A stretch of 35,591 nt of DNA from Bacteroidales bacterium (GTDB lineage: Bacteria; Bacteroidota; Bacteroidia; Bacteroidales; Bacteroidaceae): assembly GCA_004557035.1 (NCBI GenBank), contig SFFB01000020.1, forward strand, positions 1 to 35,591, in the 5' to 3' direction. The notes below the pieces were generated by a model. That model was not told the origin of the DNA. It saw nothing but the letters and a program-made list of their open reading frames with translations, and ran no database searches. Each line of letters starts with the position of its first letter. Within the stretch, counting starts at the first letter, position 1. Shown here piece after piece: positions 14,495-22,060 of the stretch. The translations under genes were made by a program, and so were the position numbers.

Positions 14495-15871
14495 TTAAGA
14501 GAGATGCCGGCTGCGTATGCGCCATTCGGCCGGATAGGCATTGTTGGCCCGGGCCCCAAGATTGTTGACAAAGCCCAAGGGATGGCCTTCATGGCAAGCC
14601 ACGACGTAGCCTCGCGGCGTATCGGCAGGCAAGACAAGTGCCTCGCGGCGCAAATAGGCCAGTGCCTGAGTGCGGTCAAGGTTTGTCCGGGGGAAGGCTT
14701 CGTCGCTGAGAGCCGTCGACAGGGCTATGGCATGGGCGGGCACCAACTTGTTGCCTTTAGGCTCGGCCAAGTCCACACCGGCCTGAATGACATTGGCGCA
14801 AGCCTGTATGCGGCCTATGACCTCGGCCAAAGCCTCGCGAACGGCATAGAGCCCACCGTCGGGCCGCTGCAAAATCTTGTATGGCCTACTGTCTTTGAGC
14901 CACGGCGTCACTTGTCTCACGCCCGCCGGCGGCGTGTCTTTGCCGCTGCGTCGGCGGTCTTTGACTCGACGGGGCAGGTCGGTCTCGGCCGTTTTGCGCA
15001 ATAGGGCCAGGAAGAAGCCTTCGCCTTTGGCACGGTCCGGCAAGAAATGACAGACGGGCAGTCCGCGGCCGGTTTGGTCGCCGTCTATGGCCCATGTCGC
15101 GTCGAAAGCCACGGGGACGCACTCGGCTCCCAGTTCGCGGCAAATGTAATCAATGTTGTCTTCATTTTCTTCACGGTTGAACGTACAGGTGCTATAGACC
15201 AGCCAACCGCCCTGCCTCAAGGCCGGCCACACGTCGCGGACAATCTGTCGCTGTCGGGCTGCACATTGGGCCACGGCCTCAACAGACCATTCGTCTCTGG
15301 CGCCCTCGTCTTTGCGAAACATACCTTCGCCCGAACAAGGCACGTCGGCGGCCACGATGTCAAAGAGACCGCAGAGCGGCGCAAAGTCTGCGGGATAACT
15401 CTGAGTGACCACCACGTCGGGATGTCCCCACTTGGTGAGATTTTCTGCCAAGACCATAGCCCGTTGCCGCACCGGCTCATTGGCCACCAGCAGACAGCCA
15501 TCGGGCAGCAGCGACCGCCACAGTGTAGATTTGCCGCCGGGGGCCGCACAAAGGTCGAGCACGCGAGCGGGCGTTTCGTCGATGGTTTTGAAAGCCTGTT
15601 CCACAAACATCGAAGCCGCCTCCTGGACATAATAACAGCCGGCGTGCAGCAGCGGATCGGCGGTGAAAGCCGGCCGACTCTCCAGATAGCGTCCGCGAGT
15701 GCACCACGGCACCTGCTCAGCGTTTGCAAAGAGTCCGTCGTGCGATTTGATGGGATTGAGCCGTACGCTCACAGGCGCCACGCCGTTGAGAGCCTCACAG
15801 AGCGCGTGGCCACGTTCTTGTCCCAGCAAGTCCGCGGTACGGCGTATAAAAGCATCGGGAAGTTGAGCCAT
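14495..15871 (-). CDS. RsmF-like NOL1/NOP2/sun family rRNA cytosine-C5 methyltransferase
   Basis: A 458-residue SAM-dependent RNA m5C methyltransferase. Motifs: the SAM-binding LDLCAAPGGKST, DVPCSGEGMFRKD with the release cysteine, and STCTFNREENED with the catalytic cysteine. A C-terminal extension after about residue 290 (from VRQVTPWLKDSRPYKI on) matches the RsmF/PUA-like region of Bacteroidota homologues. The start at 15871 (MAQLPDAFIRRTADLLG) was chosen because the longer frame (from 15922) overlaps the -7 element at 15899-15906. First gene of an operon with prmA and the secreted protein. The exact target base (for example C1407 of 16S rRNA) is inference. Confidence 0.92.
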   Translation of the reverse strand: MAQLPDAFIRRTADLLGQERGHALCEALNGVAPVSVRLNPIKSHDGLFANAEQVPWCTRGRYLESRPAFTADPLLHAGCYYVQEAASMFVEQAFKTIDETPARVLDLCAAPGGKSTLWRSLLPDGCLLVANEPVRQRAMVLAENLTKWGHPDVVVTQSYPADFAPLCGLFDIVAADVPCSGEGMFRKDEGARDEWSVEAVAQCAARQRQIVRDVWPALRQGGWLVYSTCTFNREENEDNIDYICRELGAECVPVAFDATWAIDGDQTGRGLPVCHFLPDRAKGEGFFLALLRKTAETDLPRRVKDRRRSGKDTPPAGVRQVTPWLKDSRPYKILQRPDGGLYAVREALAEVIGRIQACANVIQAGVDLAEPKGNKLVPAHAIALSTALSDEAFPRTNLDRTQALAYLRREALVLPADTPRGYVVACHEGHPLGFVNNLGARANNAYPAEWRIRSRHLS

Positions 15872-15898
15872 TGGCGTTTGGTGTTTTCTTGGATGGGT

Positions 15899-15930
15899 CA
15901 AAGTTAGTGCAAGCGAGAGCAAAGGCCAAA
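15899..15930 (-). promoter_or_regulatory. Promoter of the rsmF-like operon inside a repeat
   Basis: On the minus strand TTTG (15927-15930), 20 nt, then TAACTTTG (15899-15906), 28 nt before the ATG. It lies in an 81-bp segment (15899-15979) repeated perfectly in inverted orientation at 16746-16826. Confidence 0.75.
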
Positions 15931-16285
15931 AAAAACTTGTTTTTTATTGGACTTTGCCGAGCGCAGCCTAACTTGCGCGAAGCAAAAGTTAGTGCAAGGC
16001 GAGCGGAAAGCAAAGAAAAACTTGTTTTAATTTGCCATTCCCGAGCCGCAGCCTAACTTGCGCGAAGCAAAAGTTAGTGCAAGGCGAGCGGAAAGCAAAG
16101 AAAAACTTGTTTTTATTGGCTTTCCCGAGCCGCAGCCTAACTTGCGCGAAGCAAAAGTTAGTGCAGGCGAGAGCCGCAGCCTAACTTGCACCGTCAGGCA
16201 AAAGTTAGTGCAAATGAGTGCGGTAAGCACAGGAAAGCATTATTTATTGGACTTACGCATAACCGAAAGTAAGTGCTATCCTCCC
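15899..16285. repeat. Tandem hairpin-repeat array, forward cluster
   Basis: Units of 84-85 bp start AAAGTTAGTGCAAGGCGAGC and end CTAACTTGCGCGAAGC: 15900-15984, 15985-16069, 16070-16153, then a shortened unit (16154-16199) and a decayed one to about 16285. At each junction CTAACTT and AAGTTAG form a hairpin with a variable loop (GCGCGAAGCAA or GCACCGTCAGGCAA). The last hairpin has a different stem, ACTTAC/GTAAGT (near 16250-16275). There are no unique spacers, so this is not a CRISPR array. It has no convincing coding capacity. Confidence 0.85.
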
Positions 16286-16590
16286 CAGAAACTTGTATTT
16301 TTCTCTCCCTCCAACAATGGTTATCTTTGGACAAAGAGAAAAGGAAGAGGCCTCAAAAGGGCCTCTTTTATTTGTAATCAGGCGTTTACTGGGATAAGGA
16401 GAGTTTTTCTTGGGCTTATGACAGGAAAAATTGGGCTTATGACAAGAACAAGAAAACCTGTTATCGTAGGTCTGAAAAGGCATTTAACCACTTTTGGGCT
16501 TCATTCACGAGGCGCTAAAAAAGTTTTTCGACGAAAAAAGAGCTTTTCGCGTCACGCTTGAGGCGGGAGAATGAACTGATTTGAGTATTC
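16286..16590 (+). repeat. Intergenic promoter-terminator module, copy 2
   Basis: No gene seen. TATCTTTG (16322-16329) with TTTT 19 nt upstream forms a promoter-like element. It is followed after about 16 nt by the hairpin AAGAGGCC/GGCCTCTT (16345-16352 with 16360-16367) and TTATTTG. Downstream comes TGGGATAAGGAGAGTTTTTC, GGGCTTATGACAGG and AAAAATTGGGCTTATGAC (16398-16445), matching copies 1 and 3. Here the module lies between two divergent genes, so its hairpin cannot end either of them. Confidence 0.6.
16345..16367 (+). terminator. Terminator hairpin of module copy 2
   Basis: AAGAGGCC (16345-16352) pairs with GGCCTCTT (16360-16367), loop TCAAAAG, then TTATTTG. Only about 30 nt separate it from the TATCTTTG element, so it would stop a transcript starting there almost at once. 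Confidence 0.75.
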
Positions 16591-16826
16591 TGCGCTCGGC
16601 AAAGTCCAATAAAAAACAAGTTTTGGGCCTTTCTGCGCTCGCCTTGCACTAACTTTCGCTGCGCGCAAGTTAGGCTGCGCTCGGCAAAGTCCAATAAAAA
16701 CAAGCTTTGGGCCTTTCTCCACTCGCCTTGCACTAACTTTCGCTGCGCGCAAGTTAGGCTGCGCTCGGCAAAGTCCAATAAAAAACAAGTTTTTTTTGGC
16801 CTTTGCTCTCGCTTGCACTAACTTTG
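16591..16826. repeat. Tandem hairpin-repeat array, reverse cluster
   Basis: Units in the opposite orientation to the forward cluster begin TGCGCTCGGCAAAGTCCAAT: 16591-16675, 16676-16759 and a partial 16760-16826. The hairpin arm reads CACTAACTTTCGCTGCGCGC then AAGTTAGG. In the two internal units the -7-like sequence is TAACTTTC; only the end copy reads TAACTTTG and serves as the AspT promoter. The last 81 bp (16746-16826) are a perfect inverted copy of 15899-15979. Confidence 0.85.
16795..16826 (+). promoter_or_regulatory. Promoter of the AspT/YidE transporter gene inside a repeat
   Basis: TTTG (16795-16798), 20 nt, then TAACTTTG (16819-16826), 43 nt before the ATG. It is identical, in inverted orientation, to the promoter of the divergent rRNA methyltransferase gene. 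Confidence 0.75.
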
Positions 16827-16869
16827 CAGTTCAAAAGGTATTTTTACTTGTAATTACATTATTTTCTGT

Positions 16870-18588
16870 ATGAGTTGGATACAAACCATTTTTCAAGACC
16901 CGGGGTCTATCGCGCACCTCGTGGTGATTTACGCCTTGGTGATTAGTCTGGGCGTGAAACTGGGTAGGATCAAGTTCGGCGGCGTGGCGCTCGGTGTCAC
17001 GTTTGTGCTTTTCGCCGGCATCCTCCTCGGACACATTTATTATCAGTTCATTCCCGACACGGCCGGTCAACCTATCGACCACTCCGCCCAAAAGGCCGTG
17101 ATCAACTTCGTCAAGGAACTGGGCCTCATCTTGTTTGTCTATTGCATCGGCTTGCAGGTGGGACCGGGCTTCTTCGCCACCTTCAAAAAAGGCGGCGTAG
17201 GAATGAACCTCATTGCCGTAGGCATCGTGGCGCTCAACGTGCTGGTTATGCTGGGTCTCTACTTCCTGGTCTATGGCGGCGGTAAGTATGAACTGAGTAT
17301 GATGGTCGGCACAATGTATGGAGCCGTAACCAACACCCCCGGTCTCGGTGCGGCCAACTCCGTGATTAAAGATATGGCCGGCGTTTTCGATGGCGGCAAC
17401 ATCCCCGACCTGGCTTCCAGCTACGCCTGCGCCTACCCGCTCGGTGTGGTTGGCATCATCCTGGCCACTATCGTTATCCGCTTTATCTGCAAAATCAAGC
17501 TTGACGAAGAGCAGGAGCGTATCCGCAAAGAGCAGGAACGCGACCCGCACGCCACACCCAAGCACCTCATCATCAACATCACCAACAAGGCCGTGGTGGG
17601 ACGCTCACTGGCCGACCTGCACACGTTCTTGAACCGCGAGTTCGTGGTGTCGCGCTGCATCAAAAACGATGAAATCATCGTGCCCGACGGCAACACCAAA
17701 CTCGAACTCGACATGCGCATCCACTTGGTATGTGCCGAAGACGAGGCCGAAGCCATCACCGCCCTGATGGGTGAAGCCGTCGACGAGGAATGGACACCCG
17801 ACGTGGCAGACGCCAAATACGTGTCGCGCCGACTGGTCATCACCAAAGACAACATTAACGGAAAAACCTTCGGACAGCTCCACTTCAGCACCATCTATGG
17901 CGTGAACGTGACGCGCGTCACCCGTAACGGTATGGAACTCTTTGCCGACCGCAACCTCCGCCTGCAAGTGGGCGACCGCCTGCTCGTGACGGGTCGTGAG
18001 CAAGACGTGGAACACCTCAAAGACGCCATCGGCGACAGCGTGAAACGCCTCGATCACCCCAACGTGGGCGCCATCTTCTTCGGCATTATGCTCGGCGTGA
18101 TGCTCGGCCAGATTGACTTTGGCGGCGGTATGAAACTGGGTCTTGCCGGCGGTCCGCTCATCGTGGCCATCCTGATGGGTGCCTTCGGCTACCGTTATGG
18201 CATCAACACCTATACTTCCACTTCGGCCAATCTGATGCTTCGCGAAGTCGGTCTGCTGCTCTTCCTCTCCAGTGTCGGCATCCAGGCAGGCGCCACCTTC
18301 TGGTCGACGCTCCAGGCCGGCGGTGTGACCTACGTCTGGACGGGCTTCCTTATCACGATCATACCTATCCTCATTATGGGTGTAGTGGCCAGAAAGGTCT
18401 TGAAGCTGAACTATTTCACGCTGATGGGTCTCATCGCCGGTTCCAATACCGACCCTCCCGCATTGGCCTTTGCCAACCAGACCGCAGGCAACGACGCGCC
18501 GGCCGTGGGCTATTCTACGGTTTACCCGCTCTCTATGTTCTTGCGCATCATCGTAGCCCAACTGGTATTGCTGGCATTCCTCTCGTAA
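16870..18588 (+). CDS. AspT/YidE family transporter with central regulatory domains
   Basis: An inner-membrane protein of 572 residues in the aspartate:alanine exchanger (AspT/YidE/YbjL) family. The two membrane halves are similar: residues 1-200 (LGVKLGRIKFGGVALGVTFV, FVYCIGLQVGPGFFA, MYGAVTNTPGLGAANSV) and 385-572 (LGLAGGPLIVAILMGAFG, LFLSSVGIQAGATF, LIAGSNTDPPALAFANQ). Between them, residues 225-380 hold two TrkA-C-like domains (VVGRSLADLHTFLNREFVV; NGKTFGQLHFSTIYGVNVTRVT) that probably sense a ligand. Its AspT/YidE type is clear, but the substrate (amino or dicarboxylic acids) is inference. Its promoter is supplied by a repeat. A terminator follows. Confidence 0.93.
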   Translation: MSWIQTIFQDPGSIAHLVVIYALVISLGVKLGRIKFGGVALGVTFVLFAGILLGHIYYQFIPDTAGQPIDHSAQKAVINFVKELGLILFVYCIGLQVGPGFFATFKKGGVGMNLIAVGIVALNVLVMLGLYFLVYGGGKYELSMMVGTMYGAVTNTPGLGAANSVIKDMAGVFDGGNIPDLASSYACAYPLGVVGIILATIVIRFICKIKLDEEQERIRKEQERDPHATPKHLIINITNKAVVGRSLADLHTFLNREFVVSRCIKNDEIIVPDGNTKLELDMRIHLVCAEDEAEAITALMGEAVDEEWTPDVADAKYVSRRLVITKDNINGKTFGQLHFSTIYGVNVTRVTRNGMELFADRNLRLQVGDRLLVTGREQDVEHLKDAIGDSVKRLDHPNVGAIFFGIMLGVMLGQIDFGGGMKLGLAGGPLIVAILMGAFGYRYGINTYTSTSANLMLREVGLLLFLSSVGIQAGATFWSTLQAGGVTYVWTGFLITIIPILIMGVVARKVLKLNYFTLMGLIAGSNTDPPALAFANQTAGNDAPAVGYSTVYPLSMFLRIIVAQLVLLAFLS

Positions 18589-18616
18589 CTTCATCTTTTT
18601 GACGTCATACAATAAT

Positions 18617-18647
18617 AGGGCCGTGATGCACTACCGCGCACGGCCCT
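18617..18647 (+). terminator. Terminator of the AspT/YidE gene
   Basis: AGGGCCGTG (18617-18625) pairs with CACGGCCCT (18639-18647), then GTTGTTTTG. It lies 28 nt after the stop and 33 nt before the flippase start. Confidence 0.85.
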
Positions 18648-18680
18648 GTTGTTTTGATACAGACCATCACAACCCACTTT

Positions 18681-20135
18681 ATGGCAGAGAAGACTTTGAA
18701 AGGCGAAACGGCCAAAGGCCTGCTTTGGGGCGGCATCAACAACGGCGGCCAGCAACTGCTCAACCTTGTGTTCGGCATTTTCCTGGCCCGAATGCTCACG
18801 GCCGAAGACTACGGCATGGTGGGGATGCTCACCATCTTTGCCCTCATAGCCTCGGCGCTGCAGGAGAGCGGCTTCATCTCGGCGCTCAACCGTAAAAAAG
18901 ACATCACCCACGCCGACTACAACGCCGTGTTTTGGTTCAATGTCATCTGCGCCGTTTCGCTTTATGTCATTCTCTTTTTCTGTGCTCCTCTGATTGCAGC
19001 CTGGTTCAAGCAACCCGTACTCATCCCCCTGTCGCGCCTTTCTTTCTTGAGCATCATCCTGGCCGCGCTGGGCACAGCCCCGAGAGCCTATCTCTTCCGT
19101 AACCTTCTGGTCAAAAAGACTGCCGGCATGACCCTCACGGCCCTATTGCTCTCGGGTCTCACCGGCATCACGCTGGCTGCCCTCGGCATGGCCTATTGGG
19201 GACTTGCCATACAGAACCTCGTGTATTGCGGGGTGATGACGATTTTCAGCTGGACACTTTCCGGTTGGCGGCCTACGCTGCACATCGACCTTAGGCCGCT
19301 GCGCGGTATGATAGGTTTCAGTTCGCGCCTGCTCATCACCAACATTTTCACGGGCATCAACAACAACATCTTCTCTATCTTCTTCGGCCGTTTCTACGGC
19401 GAAAGGCAGGTGGGTCTTTATAATCAGGCCAACAAATGGACATTCCAGGGCTACACCTTCCTTAACGGCACCCTCTGGAACGTGACGCAGCCCGTCTTTG
19501 CCCGTATCGACGACATCGACCGGCAACGGCGTGCCTTCCGCAAGATGTTCCGTTTCACGGCTTTCGCTTCCTGTCCCCTCCTCTTCGGTTTGGCGCTCAT
19601 CGCTCCCGAATTCATCACCTTGCTCATTACCGACAAATGGATTGAAAGTGCCCATCTGATGCAAATATTAAGCATTGGCGGCGCCTTTATCCCCGTGGCG
19701 TCTTTCTACAGCAACTACCTCATCAGCCAGGGCCGCAGCAACGTGTTTATGTGGTGCACCATCGGCCTTTGCCTCTTGCAGACACTCTCCGCCTTCGTGC
19801 TTTATCCGTTTGGCGTGACGGTGATGGTGGTGGTCTATGTGGCTTTGGGCATTTTGTGGCTGCCGGTGTGGCACTATTTCATTTGGCAGACCAACGGCGT
19901 GACCCTATGGCAGGCCCTGACAGACCTGTTGCCGTTTGTGGTGTGTGCCGCCCTCGCCATGCTGGGTGCCTGGGCGGTGTCGCAAGGCATAGCCTCCGAC
20001 CTCTGGCGCCTCTTGGCCAAAGTCGCTGCTGCCTTTGTGCTTTATGTGAGTATGATGAAAGCGCTGAGAGTCGTAATCTTCGAGGAAAGCGTAGCTTTTT
20101 TGCTTTCCCGTTTCAAGCGCACAAAACAATCTTAA
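18681..20135 (+). CDS. Polysaccharide flippase of the MOP superfamily (Wzx-like)
   Basis: An inner-membrane protein of 484 residues with about twelve to fourteen hydrophobic helices. The N-terminal motif TAKGLLWGGINNGGQQLLNLVFG and the LARMLTAEDYGMVGMLTIF segment are characteristic of oligosaccharide/lipopolysaccharide flippases that move lipid-linked glycans to the periplasmic face. The start at 18681 (MAEKTLKGETAKG) is preferred over an upstream ATG at 18654 (MIQTITTHF), which lies close to the terminator of the preceding gene. No glycosyltransferase genes are adjacent, so it stands alone. Which polysaccharide it carries is not known. Convergent with recQ, with only 27 nt between stops and no clear terminator. 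Confidence 0.9.
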   Translation: MAEKTLKGETAKGLLWGGINNGGQQLLNLVFGIFLARMLTAEDYGMVGMLTIFALIASALQESGFISALNRKKDITHADYNAVFWFNVICAVSLYVILFFCAPLIAAWFKQPVLIPLSRLSFLSIILAALGTAPRAYLFRNLLVKKTAGMTLTALLLSGLTGITLAALGMAYWGLAIQNLVYCGVMTIFSWTLSGWRPTLHIDLRPLRGMIGFSSRLLITNIFTGINNNIFSIFFGRFYGERQVGLYNQANKWTFQGYTFLNGTLWNVTQPVFARIDDIDRQRRAFRKMFRFTAFASCPLLFGLALIAPEFITLLITDKWIESAHLMQILSIGGAFIPVASFYSNYLISQGRSNVFMWCTIGLCLLQTLSAFVLYPFGVTVMVVVYVALGILWLPVWHYFIWQTNGVTLWQALTDLLPFVVCAALAMLGAWAVSQGIASDLWRLLAKVAAAFVLYVSMMKALRVVIFEESVAFLLSRFKRTKQS

Positions 20136-20162
20136 ACCATTCGGCCGCCACCGCCAAGCCTT

Positions 20163-22055
20163 TCAGTTGGCATAAAACCTGCCGTCAATCATCACCACCG
20201 CCTCGTCGTCCAGGAGTTGTGCCAGAGCGCGGTCGCGCAGTGTAGTGCTATAGCCCTCAAAATCAAGGCGGTCGGGGGCGAGACCTTTGGCCGAGACGAT
20301 TTGCAGCCTCAGACTTTCAGCCAACACGGTGACATCGGTGGCTTCACGCCTTTTGGCCAGACACACGTCGCAACGCCCGCAATCGGGCGTGCCTTCCTCT
20401 CCGAAATAATTGAGCATAAAGCCACTCCGGCAAGCCTCTTCCTGCTGCGCATAACGCAACATCTCGCGACTGCGCTGCTCATAGTTGTCGCGCCGCTCTT
20501 CATAGACGGCCCTGCTCAGCACCACACGGTCCACACGTCGCTGCAAATAAGTGATGTGTGGTATTTTTTTGCGTGGGATGTAATGAATGACGCGCTGGCG
20601 ATTGAGATTGACCAAAATCTCATAGACTTCGTGAGGCTTGAGCTCCGTCTGCTGGGCAATGACCCTTTCCTCGATGAACACATAATCGGCAAAGACGCCA
20701 CCATACCGCCTCATAATGGTTGAGATGACCTTTTCGGTGTTCGCCGTCTGCCGGTGCAGGCGATAGAGGTCGTCTCTGGTGAGCAGGAACATAAGCCGCG
20801 ACAGATTGTCTTCACTCTCTCTGAAATCAATGTAGCCTGCCCGGGTCAATATCTGCAAGGCGCTCATCACGGGAATGGGGAAACGATGAAACGTGCGGCA
20901 AAACTGCTCGACGTTGAACTCATAGGTGACGGACCGGCCGTCGCCCACGGCCAACTGGAAGAAATAGGCGAGGTCGTCGTAGGTGTCTGCGATGTAGTCT
21001 TTGGCAGGGAAATTCTCTTCGACGCGTCGCGCCATCCGCGTGGCGTCGCTCTCATTGTAGAGCAATATGGCATAGGCGGTCTGTCCGTCTCGGCCGGCCC
21101 GTCCGGCTTCTTGGAAATAAGCCTCGATGGCATCAGGCATGTCAAGATGTATGACCAAGCGCACATTGGGCTTATCAATGCCCATGCCAAAAGCGTTTGT
21201 GGCCACCATGACCCGGATTTCGTCATCGTGCCAAAGGCGCTGCCGTACGTCTTTGTCCAGTTCAGTGAGTCCGGCGTGAAAGTTGAGCGCGGTGAAGCCT
21301 TTCTCTCGAAGCAGTTCGGCCACTTCGCGCGTCTTCTGTCTGCTTCGGGTATAGACGATGGCCGAACCGTCTACGCGCGATAATATATGGAGTAGTTCGG
21401 CTGTCTTGTCTTTGGTTTTCCTGACCACATAACTCAGGTTGGGCCGAGCGAAACTCATTCGGAAAACCGCCTTGTGGTCAGTGCGGAACCGCAGACGCTC
21501 GCAAATGTCGTCGACCACGCGAGGTGTGGCCGTAGCGGTGAGCGCCAGCACAGGCACGCCGGGCAGGTGGTCTCTCAGGCGGGCAATCTCGAGATAGGCC
21601 GGCCGGAAGTCATATCCCCACTGCGAGATGCAGTGTGCCTCGTCGACGGTGATGAAACTCACCTTCATCCGCTTGAGTTTGCCCACAAAAAGCTCGCTCG
21701 AGAGGCGCTCGGGCGAGAGATAAAGCAACTTATAAGCCCCAAAGATGCAGTTGTCCAGGCAAGCCACGATGTCGGTGCGCGACATACCGGAGTGGATGGC
21801 GGCAGCACGAATGCCACGACGTTTGAGGTGGTCCACCTGGTCTTTCATCAAGGCCACGAGCGGTGTCACCACGATGGTCATTCCTTCGAGCGCCAGCGCC
21901 GGCACCTGGAAGGTGAGGCTTTTGCCTCCACCCGTCGGCATAAGGCCTAGGGTATCGTTACCCAAGGCTATGCTACGGATGATGTCGGCCTGAATGCCGC
22001 GAAAATCATCATAGCCCCAGTATTCGTGCAGTATATCGCTGAACGTGTCGGCCAT
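20163..22055 (-). CDS. recQ: ATP-dependent DNA helicase RecQ
   Basis: RecQ unwinds DNA 3' to 5' in recombination and repair. The 630-residue protein has the Walker A loop PTGGGKSLTFQVPAL (Lys45), the DEAH box VDEAHCISQWGYDFRPAY and motif VI GRAGRDG after IHLDMPDAIEAYFQEA. The zinc-binding region near 550-575 has the cysteines of C-18-CGRCDVC form. A winged-helix RQC region follows the helicase core and a short tail ends the protein; no full HRDC domain is visible, so it is a shorter RecQ variant as in other Bacteroidales. It lies 5 nt after recJ, a plausible repair operon. Confidence 0.96.
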   Translation of the reverse strand: MADTFSDILHEYWGYDDFRGIQADIIRSIALGNDTLGLMPTGGGKSLTFQVPALALEGMTIVVTPLVALMKDQVDHLKRRGIRAAAIHSGMSRTDIVACLDNCIFGAYKLLYLSPERLSSELFVGKLKRMKVSFITVDEAHCISQWGYDFRPAYLEIARLRDHLPGVPVLALTATATPRVVDDICERLRFRTDHKAVFRMSFARPNLSYVVRKTKDKTAELLHILSRVDGSAIVYTRSRQKTREVAELLREKGFTALNFHAGLTELDKDVRQRLWHDDEIRVMVATNAFGMGIDKPNVRLVIHLDMPDAIEAYFQEAGRAGRDGQTAYAILLYNESDATRMARRVEENFPAKDYIADTYDDLAYFFQLAVGDGRSVTYEFNVEQFCRTFHRFPIPVMSALQILTRAGYIDFRESEDNLSRLMFLLTRDDLYRLHRQTANTEKVISTIMRRYGGVFADYVFIEERVIAQQTELKPHEVYEILVNLNRQRVIHYIPRKKIPHITYLQRRVDRVVLSRAVYEERRDNYEQRSREMLRYAQQEEACRSGFMLNYFGEEGTPDCGRCDVCLAKRREATDVTVLAESLRLQIVSAKGLAPDRLDFEGYSTTLRDRALAQLLDDEAVVMIDGRFYAN

Positions 22056-22060
22056 GATGG

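Noticed and set aside
15900..16285. Regular repeats suggesting a CRISPR array
   Set aside because: The whole 85-bp period is conserved with no unique spacers, and no cas genes are present.
16515..16818. Open frames with peptide repeats such as FIGLCRAQPNL and KVSAR
   Set aside because: They follow the 85-bp DNA repeats in both clusters and in different frames, so they are spurious translations of the repeats, not proteins.
17605..18612. Long antisense frame (335 residues) opposite the AspT/YidE gene
   Set aside because: It lies opposite a clear membrane protein; the His- and Asp-rich sequence is a shadow of GC-rich codon bias.
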